DNA of 64,000 nt from Casuarius casuarius. Taxonomy: Eukaryota; Chordata; Aves; Casuariiformes; Casuariidae. A model generated the notes under the pieces. The model was not told the origin of the DNA, searched no databases, and saw only the letters and a list, made by a program, of their open reading frames with translations. The translations under genes were made by a program, and so were the position numbers. Location of the stretch: assembly GCA_003342895.1 (NCBI GenBank), contig PTFA01000338.1:391113-455112 (forward strand), given 5' to 3'. The first letter of the stretch is position 1. Each line of letters begins with the position of its first letter. Shown in pieces: positions 37,220 to 47,742 of this stretch.

Positions 37220-38069
37220 CCTCTTTAACATTAATAGCATGCTTTGGAATGAATCACAAATCAAGCTAATGTTTCTTACACCTCCTCACAAAGCCTCCTT
37301 TTGCTCTTCAGCTTTGTACTAATTTTAATTTGTTGCTTTCCAAACCAGTTCTGAAAGGTGTAAGCCAAACAGAGAAATTAATCTGTGCTGAACTCCTGAG
37401 ATAACTAGGCTGATAATAGCANCCAGTACCTCTGTGCTATGCTGCAATCTCTTCTGTAACAGCAGAGATGACTCCTCCTTTGAGATCAGCATCCAAAGCC
37501 CAGCTTGTGCTCATGGGGTGATTCCCCACTGCGTCTCCCTGGGTTTGTCTCCACAGCTGTGACTCAGAAGCACAGCTGCCGCGTTTGCGAGAGCATGGCA
37601 ACACAGGCAATCCCCAGCCCCAGCCAGCTTTGCAGTCCTGCTGCTTCCCCAATTAGTGCTCATTTCATATTGCACATTTGGTTTCTGTCTTTATTGAATT
37701 TCNTCTCACTGATTGCAAATCACTGCTGAGGTTGTCAAGCTCATTTACAATCCCAGTTCTGCCTCCAAAGCACTTGTAAGCCCTGTCCGCTTAGTCCCAT
37801 CCAAACTGCTGCTGGGTTTCAGTGCCAGCCCGGATCCCTGAAGCACCCCTAGCTGCACTGTACACTCTGCTGAGGATGGGCTTCCACTGTGTTACGTTCA
37901 CCTTCTCACCTGCATTGTGGTTTTCTCACCTGCAGCATGGCAACAGTGTTCCTGAAGTCAACCTCTATTATGTCTACTCCTTCCTCTGACCTACCTGGCC
38001 TGTTACTGTCAAAAACTAAATTAGACCAGTTTTATATCATATGGCATTATTAAAGGCTTACTAAACTGG

Positions 38070-38420
38070 CTGCTCCTTGATCTGCCAGGGCTTACAAATA
38101 GATTGTTCAATGATTTGTTCCAGGATCATATTTAAGTTGCCCAATTTCTCCCCAAATGTCATCCTCTTGAATACTGGGCAAAGAGTCTTTCCTTCAGTCC
38201 TCTGACACCTCCCTACTCTGCCATCCCACCCCAAAGACCTCATGAACAACAGGGAGACTGTTTCAGCCAGTTCCTTATGGGGCCTGGGGCAAATCTCCCG
38301 AGGCCCTGCTGCATGAATACATCCCAGTTGTGCCAGTCCTCCCGCTCTCTCCCTATTGCAGCCAATGGTCCAGCCTCTGGTGTCAGGCTAAATCTATGTC
38401 CCCACAGATCAGGATCAATC
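38070..38420 (-). mobile_element. Ancient CR1 ORF2 relic
   Basis: In plus orientation the text TTCCTTCAGTCCTCTGACAC, CTCCCTACTCTGCCATCC, then CAGCCAGTTCCTTATGGGGC and CATGAATACATCCCAGTTGT follows the antisense of the CR1 RT segment that codes VPEDWKKA, SWRTGE, ADVIARP and the GPDG region (normally CTTCTTCCAGTCCTCAGGCA... CAGCTCCCTCAGCACTC). It is decayed beyond any reading frame and lies antisense to... the same strand as DNAI1 transcription. End points approximate. Confidence 0.6.
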
Positions 38421-40804
38421 TTCATTTCTTCACGTTTGCAGCATCCTGGCTAAATCCTGCGGAGAGCCGGCGCTGCAGGCTGGGGTGCATGCAAAGGCAG
38501 GCAGAGCTGCACAAGCAGGAGCAGCTCAGAGTCTGATGCGGGGAGCAGGCACTAATCTCTGCCCTGCTGCTCTGCCCGTTGCGACCCCAGCAGCAGGCCA
38601 GCAAAACTGATGATAAAGCAACTATTGAACTGTCACAGTTCGAGAGTCATTTAAAACAAACCAACACTAATTTCAGGTCATTATAAAATGCAAACAATTA
38701 AGGTTCAGGAGCTGCTGTCCCAGGACAGCCAGCTGGGGGCTCCCAGCATGGTGATGGTCCTAATACCAATCATTCCTACTTGCAAGTTCAAACCTAAGTG
38801 AGGGTCTGCCAGGTAAGAGCAGAAAAGCAGCTAGGAGCAGCTTTATAAACTGTCTCAGTTACTCCTGATGGGCTCAGTGCCCCTGGTAGGTTTTCATGTA
38901 AAGTCAAGTAGATTAATCAAAGAAATCTTTGGAGATGCTGTACAAACCATTTGTTCACTCAGATATGTTCATACAAGTAGAAGAGTGCAAAAGCGGTTCC
39001 TGTGTGGCTGAAAGCCTAATCGCAGTAAGCTGTTTTGGCTAAAATGATGTATTTCACATCCTGAAAGAGTAGTAGCTCTAGTAATGAAAAACTGGCCCAG
39101 GAGNATCTGTGTGAGAAACAATCCCTGCAAAGCCGCCGATGAAAGAGGTTTAAACTCACTGGTTTGACCTTGCACTGAAACCTGCTGCAGCGCTCACAAA
39201 GCCGCCTTACCCNCAACTTGGTAACTAACGGGCATGAGGCAGTGAAGAGCAATGTCCTGAGCTGTCTCATGCACAGCTTCAGCTCCAGAGCCCTCCAGAG
39301 CACCCTGTAAAGCAGCAGGAGCTGCAGCAGGATAGAGGTGAGGGCTCAGGTCCTGCAGGGACACACCACGGTCTTCCGGGCCTCCTTTCTTTCCCCAGAG
39401 CAGCTGCTGAGGGAGAGGAATCCCAGTGCCGAGAGCCTGATGGCTGGGGGGCGAGAAGGGAGCCCCGGTGACAAGAAAGCCTGGCACGGAGCAGTGGAGG
39501 GCAGCACTATGCCCAGGGACACTGCTCATCTACTTCATTCAGCTCTGACACATCACCAGCCCCTTGTTTTAAAGCAGACATGAATNTCCCCAGCAGTTCA
39601 CATTAATCTCAAGGATTCAGCAGAGAATAAGAGGCAGCCTTTTAGGTTTTGTGGCAGAAGAAAATGAGCAGTTTTACTAGAAAACAACCACTTTGCTGCA
39701 AATGCCATTTAGAAGCCATTTTAAGAAAGTCCCTGCCCACTTCAGACTACTTGGAGGCCCTCCCAGGCGATGGCAAAAGGGACCTGCACTCTTGCAGTGT
39801 TTTCACACCGCAGCTATTGCCCTGGCCACTGCACAGAGAGCAGTGAGAGGCCCCACTTCCAGCCCAGCANAGCTAGCGGCAGCCCCACGAGGCCGTGGCG
39901 GGCTGCAGTGGGAACGGGGCAGATGGGAGTGAGGGGGTGCAGGCAGCATGGCTGGGACACCTGGGGAAAGGGCACTGCTGCAGGTGGGTAGGAGGAAAGG
40001 CCTGGACATGTCAGGGACATTTGCTGTGGTGAGGGGTTCAGGATCAGAGCTCCCTTGGGCATAAGCACTAATGCTGAGAGATCTGCTGGCAGGCCTGATT
40101 CGTGCCTCACGGGGAGGGCAGGATTGGGTCCAAAATACCCAGGGAAATATTTGCAAAGCTGGAAGATTCAGTAAGCCTTTTATCTGCAAAATCTTTCAAC
40201 CTTTTAAAGACAGACACTGGTTTTTGCCTCTGGTCAGCGTTAAATGGGCAGCAAGTCTCCNAGAATTGCTCTAAGAACAGACACAGATGCCAGTACTAAA
40301 CAAATATTTCTCTCCTAGCAAGGAAAGGATGGGTACCAAGATGACAGGCATTTCTTCAGCATCTTATATTTTAAGTGAGATACAACAGAAGTCTTCAAGA
40401 TTTCTCAAACAAAACATTTGTTCAGTAAAATATGTTTATATAAGCAGGAAAGGGCATACTTGCTTCCTGAGCAACACAAAACATTAGCTAATTTCCTGAA
40501 GGTTTGGGTCATTTCAAGTATTTCATATCTTGAAAGGTCAACAGCTCCAGCAAAGGGGGAAAAGCCCGGGAGCGTATGTCTGAGAAGCTTTCTCTGCAGA
40601 GTGTACACTTGGATGGCATTTATCTTGAGGCTATCAATATTTACTAAGGGCAGCTATAACATCACCCTGCTTTCACTGCATTAGTTATGAAGGATGCAGC
40701 CACCATCTCACAAAAACATGAGAGCAAATGGACTTGAACTTAACAGATGCTCCTGAGCCACCTGCTCTAAAACCCCCAGGGTCCCCTTCTCCCACAAGGA
40801 TGCT

Positions 40805-41070
40805 TCATAGTGTTCCAGGATCACAGGTTGGAAGGGATCTCCAGAAGTCTCTAGTCCAAGCTCCTTCCCAAAGCAGGGTCAGCACTGAGGTCAGATGCGG
40901 TTGCTCAGGGCTCTACCCAGCCTGGCCTTGAAACTTCCAAGCAATAGAGAAAGCACAACCTCCCTGACACCCTTCAAAACTGTTGACTGCTTGCTGCCTG
41001 CTGTGCTGCCCTTCCAGCAGACGTCAGGGAGGTTGAAGTCCCTCACAAAATCAGGGTCAGCAGTACAGAG
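40805..41070 (-). mobile_element. CR1 LINE, endonuclease piece joined to 3' tail
   Basis: Read on the minus strand, 41070 downward gives DFVRDFNLPDVCWKGSTAG and KQSTVL, the CR1 ORF2 endonuclease box (usual form GDFN-PDICW---TAG-KQSRRF). The G before DFN is replaced by R. After about 25 more residues the sequence passes straight into the CR1 3' tail (TTTCAAGGCCAGGCTGGGTA, GAGCCCTGAGCAACC, CTGACCCTGCTTTGGGAAGG, then GAGATCCCTTCCAACCTGTG) ending near 40805. The whole RT domain, more than a kilobase, is missing between the two. The tail wording matches the copy at 13090-13556. Confidence 0.78.
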
Positions 41071-42284
41071 ACTTTAAAGAACTGTGGCTTCTAGGTGGAG
41101 GAGTGGTGGAGCCTTCACGACCATATCCCAAAGCTATCTAGACCATACATGCTGTGAGAAAGTGAGTCTTTTAAAACATCACATTACTTTCCATATAGTT
41201 TCCTTCCTAATCTTCAACTGGGGAGACTGACAAGTCTGTCTGTATCTTCTTTGGTGATTCAACCTTCAGCAAGGATGGAGAATATCACCTGACTTGTCCT
41301 CAAACCTTACGGGCCACAGAGTGCTAGCAGCCTTCAGCACTGCCCACAGATCACGCTGCAGCCTTTCTGTCACCCTCTGAAGTGAGGATACCATTATGGC
41401 CATTGCAGGGGGCAGCTGTGGCCCAGAGGCATCTGGGGACACTTGTGACATGGGTGTCTTTGGCTCTGTTAGCAGCGGCAACAATTATCCTGAATTCAGC
41501 ACAAGAAAGCATCCACATGCCCAGAGTAAGCCAGACTTGGAGGTCTGTGGCATTGGCCTTGTAGGGCACAACCTGCCAACACCGTTTCCTTACTTAAGGA
41601 AAGTAAGTAAAACATTCCCAGGTGGGAAATTTCAGATATCTGACTCCCACTTTTACATGTTTCATTGTCTACTTCTGCTTTAAGTGTGAGATGGGGCCAA
41701 AGCAAACTCCCAAGGTGAATCCTGCTGACTGCTGCAGGGACAGAACTCCTCCCCTCTCCATTTCCATGCCCTCTGTCCTTGCCAAGAGCTGGCCAGCATC
41801 CCCAGATCTCCCCCTCCTGTGCCCTAAATGTGGAAGTCCAGGCATCCAAATCCACCTCCACAGTTTTTTATATGCAAAGCAGGTCTCTCATCCCAGCTAG
41901 CCGCCTTCTCCATGTCAAGGTTTTGCCATCTACANCCTAAAGCCACTAAAACACAGTGTTCTCTAACCTAATTTTATTTCAGCGTCATCACATCAGCATC
42001 TGCACCCAGGCCCCTGCAGCAGCAGGCAGCCTGGAGGGACCAGCAGAACTGCTGCCAGTCAACTGAGCTGCAGGACTCATGTTTAGAAACACAAGGTCTC
42101 TTCACCTGTCTGTTTCAGGAACCACTGTGGAGTCTTCAAGGAAAATAAGTGTCATCTGAGATGCAATCACAGAGCAAAACTGCAGCAGACTTAGCAAACT
42201 GACTGAAACCAAAGCTGAATGCTCATTAACAGCCACTCAGAGCGTATCCAGTGCAGCCTAGCTTCCATAAAAGCAGCTGGCTGT

Positions 42285-42345
42285 CCAGTCCCTTTAAAAT
42301 CAGGCCACTTATTTAGGCACCTAGGTATCGATTTAGGAGTTTGTT
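42285..42345. repeat. Short ancient amniote repeat fragment (TTAGGCACCTA type)
   Basis: CCCTTTAAAATCAGGCCACT then ATTTAGGCACCTAGGTATCG and ATTTAGGAG. This order (AAATCAGGCC, TTAGGCACCTAAATAT, GATTTAGG) is a recurring old repeat of reptile and bird genomes, and the copy near 5328 shares a 13-mer. Family name uncertain. Confidence 0.5.
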
Positions 42346-44130
42346 CAGACAGTGTTGGCATGGATGCATACATCTCAGGGATCATTTCATTTTATCTCAA
42401 TTTTCATTGCAAATCATTTATGCTCATTCTGAAATAAAACTGTCATCAGGCAGAGCAGGATACTAAGGAAATTACCTAGAACATGATAAAGGGGAACAGC
42501 GGCAGTCAGTGTCCACTGCACCAGCTGCAGCACATGTACACTCAGGTAATTTATGAAGAGATGGTGCTGTCTGGAGCAGATGCCCTGCTGGCAATGCTCA
42601 TGATTTATCATGATTTCCATAATTATACCTTTCCTTAATCCTCACCTCCTGGCGTCATGGGATTGTGAGCTCTCTAGATTCTAAAATGCCCTGATTCCCA
42701 AGCCAGTCTCATGAGTTGGGGGGCTGATTCACACATTTTGGACACATAGGATCAGCTTAAGTAAGAAAATGCATTTTTCGAAACATGTCAGGTATCCCTT
42801 TAAGACTGCAATTAGNGCCTGAGTTTTAAAACCACCTCCAGGCAACCTTCAAGTTTTGCAGACATAATTACGTGTGGATACAAAGCTAGTGGCTGTTTCT
42901 GAACAAGAGAGCTTTAATGTTTCATTCTCTGGCTGCATGTCCTGTAGTTTTCTGTAGCCTCTTAACATAGATTTTTTCCCAGCATTAATGGAGCCTGCCC
43001 TTTGCTAGGCACTGAGTTATTCCCCAGAAGTTAGTTCTGCTACTAAGTGGAGTGTATCCAGGAATCAAAAGGCTGTAAACAACTATTTATCTCACTTCCA
43101 CTGCAGATCTAAAAGGTTATATTTAAAGAAGAAATTAAACCATGTCTCAGGATTACCCTGCCGCGACCAACATGGTTAGTGGTTAGAGGGGGAGACCAGG
43201 ATTTCTGTCAGCATCAGTCTTGGCCAATCTACTGCAATGGGAAGGCAGCTCTTGCCTGGACCTTTCCTGTCAGGCAACCCAATGCTGGGCTGCTCCTGGC
43301 TGAGGATCACTCTTAGAAGAGTGCAGGATTAAATGTGATCCTGATTAAGATATCATGGATGCGGTGCTCCCAAACCAGTTACTCTTCTCTCTTAGCCCTG
43401 CCTCATTCTCATATGAACTCCAGGCTAGTGGATGATGCAGCTAATGTGACTCTGCAACAACACAACTCAAGTCATGTCAGCAGTGGCTAAGACAAGCTAG
43501 GCGTGGGAAGGAAAGATCTCATGACAAAAACTCTTGACAAGTCTGAAGGAGCTTCTGTGCAGTTGGTAAAGCCCTGACAAAGAACCTGGCCTAAGTGAGT
43601 AGCCTGAAACCTCCCAGGGGATGAGCTGTCGCTGCAGAACCTTGACTGTGTGAATAAGACCCAAGCAGAGCTAGCATTCANGCTACAGCCACTCACGCTG
43701 TCCAGGCTGTATCACTGTCTGCAGACAGCCCCATCTTCTTTCCCACAGTTAGACACCAGGCCCCAGCTAGGATGCTCACAGCTCTCTTCTCTCTGATGCT
43801 CGCCCCAGCACTCAGTCAAAGCTGTGAACCCCAGCAGGACCCTTGTCAGTTTTGGGGAAGTCACACAACATCTCCTGCGGGGAACAAGTCAGAGGACATG
43901 TAACACTGGATGTTTAGGCCCTTCATTTGGTATATGGGAAAAGGGGAACAGACAGATCCATGAACAAAGGGTTGAATCATGATCACAGCTCGGCAGCAGA
44001 GGGAAAAGCAACAATACTGTTTTCTGTAGGCTGCAGCATCCTGAACTTCCCAGGGAGACCATGTGCTCCAGTACAGATGATATTTCCATTGCTTAGCTTG
44101 GGAGAGACAAATTCACAGCCTGAGCCACTA

Positions 44131-44237
44131 TATCAGTGAAATGAATTTTTTGCTATAACAAAAAGGTTAAACTGCAATAAAGTTGCCGAGGCACCAATTC
44201 ACTGATACAGATATATAAAGGCCATCTTTTTGCTATA
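44131..44237. repeat. Inverted repeat nested with direct repeats
   Basis: TATCAGTGAA (44131-44140) has a perfect inverted partner TTCACTGATA (44198-44207). TTTTTGCTATA occurs at 44147-44157 and again in direct orientation at 44227-44237. The set may be a degenerate small DNA transposon or chance; no target-site duplication was proven. Confidence 0.55.
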
Positions 44238-45605
44238 GTAATTTGGCCAAGCCATGCAGACTTTCCAATTTACACCGGCAGAACATGCAGCCCATGGTGA
44301 CAGAGCAATGTGGTCTTACAGTACAAAAACACGTTGATGGATAGCTACGTGTCCTGGCTGCTTGCCAGACCTGAATTAACCATCTGAGCTACCAGGATGG
44401 ATGACTAGGGGCAAAAATATAACTGCCCTCATCTCAACATTAGGATTGTTCTAAGTACTTCATTACTAAGTCATTACTCTTGGAGACAGCCTCTCACAAT
44501 GGGAAAAATGCTGATCTCATTTTATTTAATTGGAACAAAGTTCTATTGGCTGGCCCTGAGCCTATTACTATAATTGATTTTTTAATATCAATATAAATAT
44601 GTATTCACTTTAATCTGCTGCTTCCCTATGCCTTGGAGGTTTGGGAACAATGCTCTGATGTCAGTTGGTGCTAGGGCTGCTCTGCTCTGGAGCATCGTCT
44701 CTCCATCCTTATGGATGCATTGATTAATGAGCTAATTTTGCATAGAGGGAGGTAAGTGTTTCCTCTCTTGGCACTTACCCACTGCAAGCTGCACATGTGC
44801 ACTGCTGTGGTCAACGTGAGAACAAGCGGGGAGTCGTGTGAGTTTGCAGTGCTTGCCTCAGAGCAGGGGGAGCAGCATAAAGAAATGAGCAATTCATGCC
44901 CAGGGATAGACATGTCAAGGACAGGAAAGCATAGGAAAAAGCAGCCTGCTCCCTGTCCCCTGTCCTGCTTTCCACTCTGTTCTCTGAGTATCTCCAATCC
45001 CTGGAGCAAGAGGAACAAACCAGGACTGCAGGGAGGCTTGACTTGCTTATGCTAGGGGCTGCGTTTGGTCACCAAAAAGCACCCGTGCTTAGAGGACAGG
45101 GGAAACATGCATCCATGAAGGGTTTATCAAGGCTGCAGTGAGATGTGCAGCTGCTCCTTACCATCTCCTAAAAGGCCTCCAATTTGTGATTCAGCATAAA
45201 CTACAGAGTTTGCACCATTGGGCTGCAGCTGAGAGATTTCTGGCCTTGTAGCTTGTACGAGTGTGGTAGGCCTTAGGGAAGAAGGAATAAGAAATGCTGT
45301 TGCCTAGGTTTCCTCACCTCTGTTGCTTTATGACTTCTGTGTCCTATGAAATCACGTTCAGCAAAAATGAACTGATAGTGTTTAGGACCTGGCACTACCA
45401 AAATAGCCCTGATCTCTCTAGGCAAGCAGCCCACACCTCGGACAATTCAGCCGCAGTCACTGTGACAGATTCCTGCTGGCAGGAGATCCTTAGCTCCCTG
45501 AGGTGCTTGGCCAGGTTTGGACTCACCTGTCCCCGATGCACAACCCTAAACTCCCTTGACTTTCTCCCAGATTGAATCAGAGCAGTGTTGCTCCCAGCAT
45601 CTCAC

Positions 45606-45705
45606 CTTGCCATCAGTGGTGACTGCAGCAAAGACAGTGGAGGAGTAAGGGGACCAGGCAACATCCCCAACAGCAGAATTCAGGTCATAAATAAACATCG
45701 GAGTC
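45606..45705 (-). CDS. DNAI1: DNAI1 exon ([17 protein letters not shown])
   Basis: The exon is 100 bases. One base completes the split lysine, then 33 codons begin [17 protein letters not shown] and end AAVTTDGK. The acceptor is CTTTCCAG and the donor GTGAGA. The open frame runs on into the intron (VRCWEQH...) to a stop, but that part is not coding: the GTGAGA donor follows DGK, and the next exon supplies the AHVFDL strand that finishes the blade. It carries the core of the next-to-last recognisable WD40 blade. A very long intron of about 15.5 kb follows. Confidence 0.95.
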
Positions 45706-46614
45706 CTGGAAAGAGAGACCCAGGGAGAAGAGCTCATTTAGACACATGCCACTCTGGAAGTGAAACCCAGATATAAACACTTGGATGCTGGTGGGTTGTG
45801 CTGTTCAAAGCTGACTGCAGAAGTGGGAGATGGGATATTTCCCTATGTCAGCTATCAGCCAGCACTTGAGCGAAAGGCCCCAGAAGGCAAAGCAAAGCTG
45901 AGTATCCACTCAAATGGGCCTGGACTGGTCCCAGCATGATGAGCAGAAAGGCAGCCCATTTCTTTCTTTCTGAAAGCACTCTGAAAGCTTCCTCTGCACA
46001 CACAGTGAAATGGAGTCTCTCTGGTTAATAGTCATACAGGAAAAAGTGATTTCCCTCTCTGGACCTTTGACAACACCATTGAATATTAGAGCAGTATTGG
46101 CGACAGGAAATATTTGACTCTGATTTACAACAAAATGAATTTCCTGATTGAAACCAGACATTTCTCAACCACTAACCCTGAACTTCATTATGTATTTTTA
46201 ACTGTTCCAATTTTTTTTTTGCCCCTCTGGCTCTCAGGAGGTTCCTGGCCTCTGAGGCCATATGCCAGCACATGACATTTCTTCATTTCATTGCTGCAGA
46301 GGAGTAATCCTGCCACAGCAGGTGCTGTCTGAAGAAAGTCAGGTCCAAAGCAAAGCAGTCAAGCTCTGTGCTGAGCTGTGCCACTTGGGCAGTCCCTGGG
46401 GCAGCCTATGCTAAACTTTATACCTATTACTCAAGGAGGGCAAATCTGATTCTTCAGCCCCAAACAAAGCAGATAGATAAGAAAGCAACTAGCAATATGT
46501 CCAGTGAACAGGGAAATTGTGACTGAGATCCAAGCAGAGTCAACATCTACAGCCTGCATCTCAGCCTGGATGAGGACAACCTCCCTGCTCACACCAGGAC
46601 CCAGCAGGACCTAC
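45706..46614 (-). other. DNAI1: DNAI1 intron (909 bp)
   Basis: Shortest intron visible, GTAGGT to CTTTCCAG on the minus strand. Contains a poly-T tract of 10 (46211-46220, plus strand) and no recognisable element. Confidence 0.9.
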
Positions 46615-46763
46615 TTGATGGTGTGATCCCAGATCTTGACTGTCCAGTCAGAGCTGCAGGAAATGAAGACCTTCATATGGTAGGGATTCCAGCTGACCGC
46701 ATCCACAGCCATGTGATGGGCTTCAAACACATCCAGAAACTGGCTTGAATAGCATTTGGAACA
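46615..46763 (-). CDS. DNAI1: DNAI1 exon (WD40 blade with [10 protein letters not shown])
   Basis: The exon is 149 bases, opening in phase 0 after ATTGCAG and closing in phase 2 (ATC AA) before GTAGGT. It codes 49 residues starting [18 protein letters not shown] and continuing through [10 protein letters not shown] to [14 protein letters not shown]. This is the best WD40 repeat in the window: an AHHM site in the GH dipeptide position, a SWNP strand, an SSDWT turn and a terminal WD. The last two bases plus the first base of the next exon make the lysine of HTIK. The intron to the next exon is only 909 bases. Confidence 0.95.
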
Positions 46764-47280
46764 CTGCAATGGAGAGAATTAGTCAGTAATCAGAGCTAGA
46801 CCTTCCTCTGGAGCTGGTATTCCTGGATAAAAATGTTTGTGAATACTTACGAGGCCTGCCAAGCTCTTCTGGGCTGGCTGGGGAGAGGCAGGTAGTACCC
46901 AGAGGTGCTACAGAAACCAAATCATTTTGCACATGCTGTTTAACCCCATGGCAGGAAAAACTGAATGCCTCTCTGCTGGGCATGAGGACTGGGGCCAAAG
47001 ATGTGTTGGATTTACAGCTAGAGCCATGCTGTGGAGCCTACTGTCCACTGCAGAAACTCCATCACCTTCCTGCCAACCTGGGCTCCTGGGACATCTCGGG
47101 AGAGCCAGGGAAAAACAGCTGTTGTGTTGCACAGGAGCACACAGCCCAATCTAGATCATTTCTTATCTCCAACAGCAGTTAGTAGAAGATGCTCAAGGAC
47201 AAACCTAAGGAATGGGACAGGGACAGAGTGATCCCTCCTCCAGCCATAAGCACCCAGTCCTGTGGGTCAGCAGTTTAGGG

Positions 47281-47742
47281 TATCACAGAATCACAAAATC
47301 ACAGAAGGGCTGAAGCTGGAAGGGACCTCTGGAAATCATCTAGTCCAACCCCCCTGCTCAAGCGGGGTCATCTAGAGCACGTTGCACAGGATTGCATCCA
47401 GGCAAGTTTTGAATATCTCCTGAGAAGGAGACTCCACAACCTCTCCGAGTAACCTCTTCCAGTGCTCTGTTACCCTCACAGGAAAGAAGTTTTTTCTCAT
47501 GTTCAGATAGAACTTCTTGTGTTTCAGTTTGTGCCCGTTGATTCTTGTCCTGTCACTGGGCACCACTGAAGAGTCTGGCCCCATCCTCTCTACACCCTCC
47601 CTTCAGATACCTATATACATTGATAAGATCCCTCCTCAGTCTTCTCTTCTCCAAGTCGAACAGCCCCAGCTCTCTCAGCCTTTCCTGATATGAGAAATGC
47701 TCCAGTCCCTTAATCATCTTAGTAGCCCTCCGCAGGACTGGT
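47281..47742 (-). mobile_element. CR1 LINE 3' end, 5'-truncated
   Basis: The minus-strand copy reads, in plus orientation, from the octamer-type tail (ATCACAGAATCACAAAATCA) through GGAAGGGACCTCTGGAAATC, TCTAGTCCAACCCCCCTGCT, CTCCACAACCTCTCC, GTTTGTGCCCGTTGATTCTT and GATAAGATCCCTCCTCAGTC to AGTAGCCCTCCGCAGGACT, then stops. The 3' end keeps three near-perfect 8-bp units (TTCTGTGA, TTTTGTGA, TTCTGTGA read on the minus strand), typical of CR1. It is the least diverged copy besides 2310-3640 and has ordinary 5' truncation. It is in the same orientation as DNAI1 transcription. Confidence 0.93.

Larger units (their letters stand above)
30100..45605 (-). other. DNAI1: DNAI1 intron (15.5 kb)
   Basis: The intron lies between the TTDGK exon and the AHVFDL exon, splitting one WD40 blade. 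It starts with GTGAGA and ends with TTTCCCAG on the minus strand. It contains a CR1 ORF2 relic (38070-38420), an internally deleted CR1 (40805-41070), an amniote-type repeat piece (42285-42345), a poly-G tract (34157-34170), a poly-T tract (37209-37219), an inverted-repeat structure (44131-44237) and an AT-rich patch near 44510-44620. No nested gene could be supported on either strand. Confidence 0.85.

Noticed and set aside
45546..45605. Continuation of the TTDGK exon frame (VRCWEQHC...)
   Set aside because: Lies beyond a consensus GTGAGA donor, and the next exon supplies the conserved AHVFDL strand; intron read-through.
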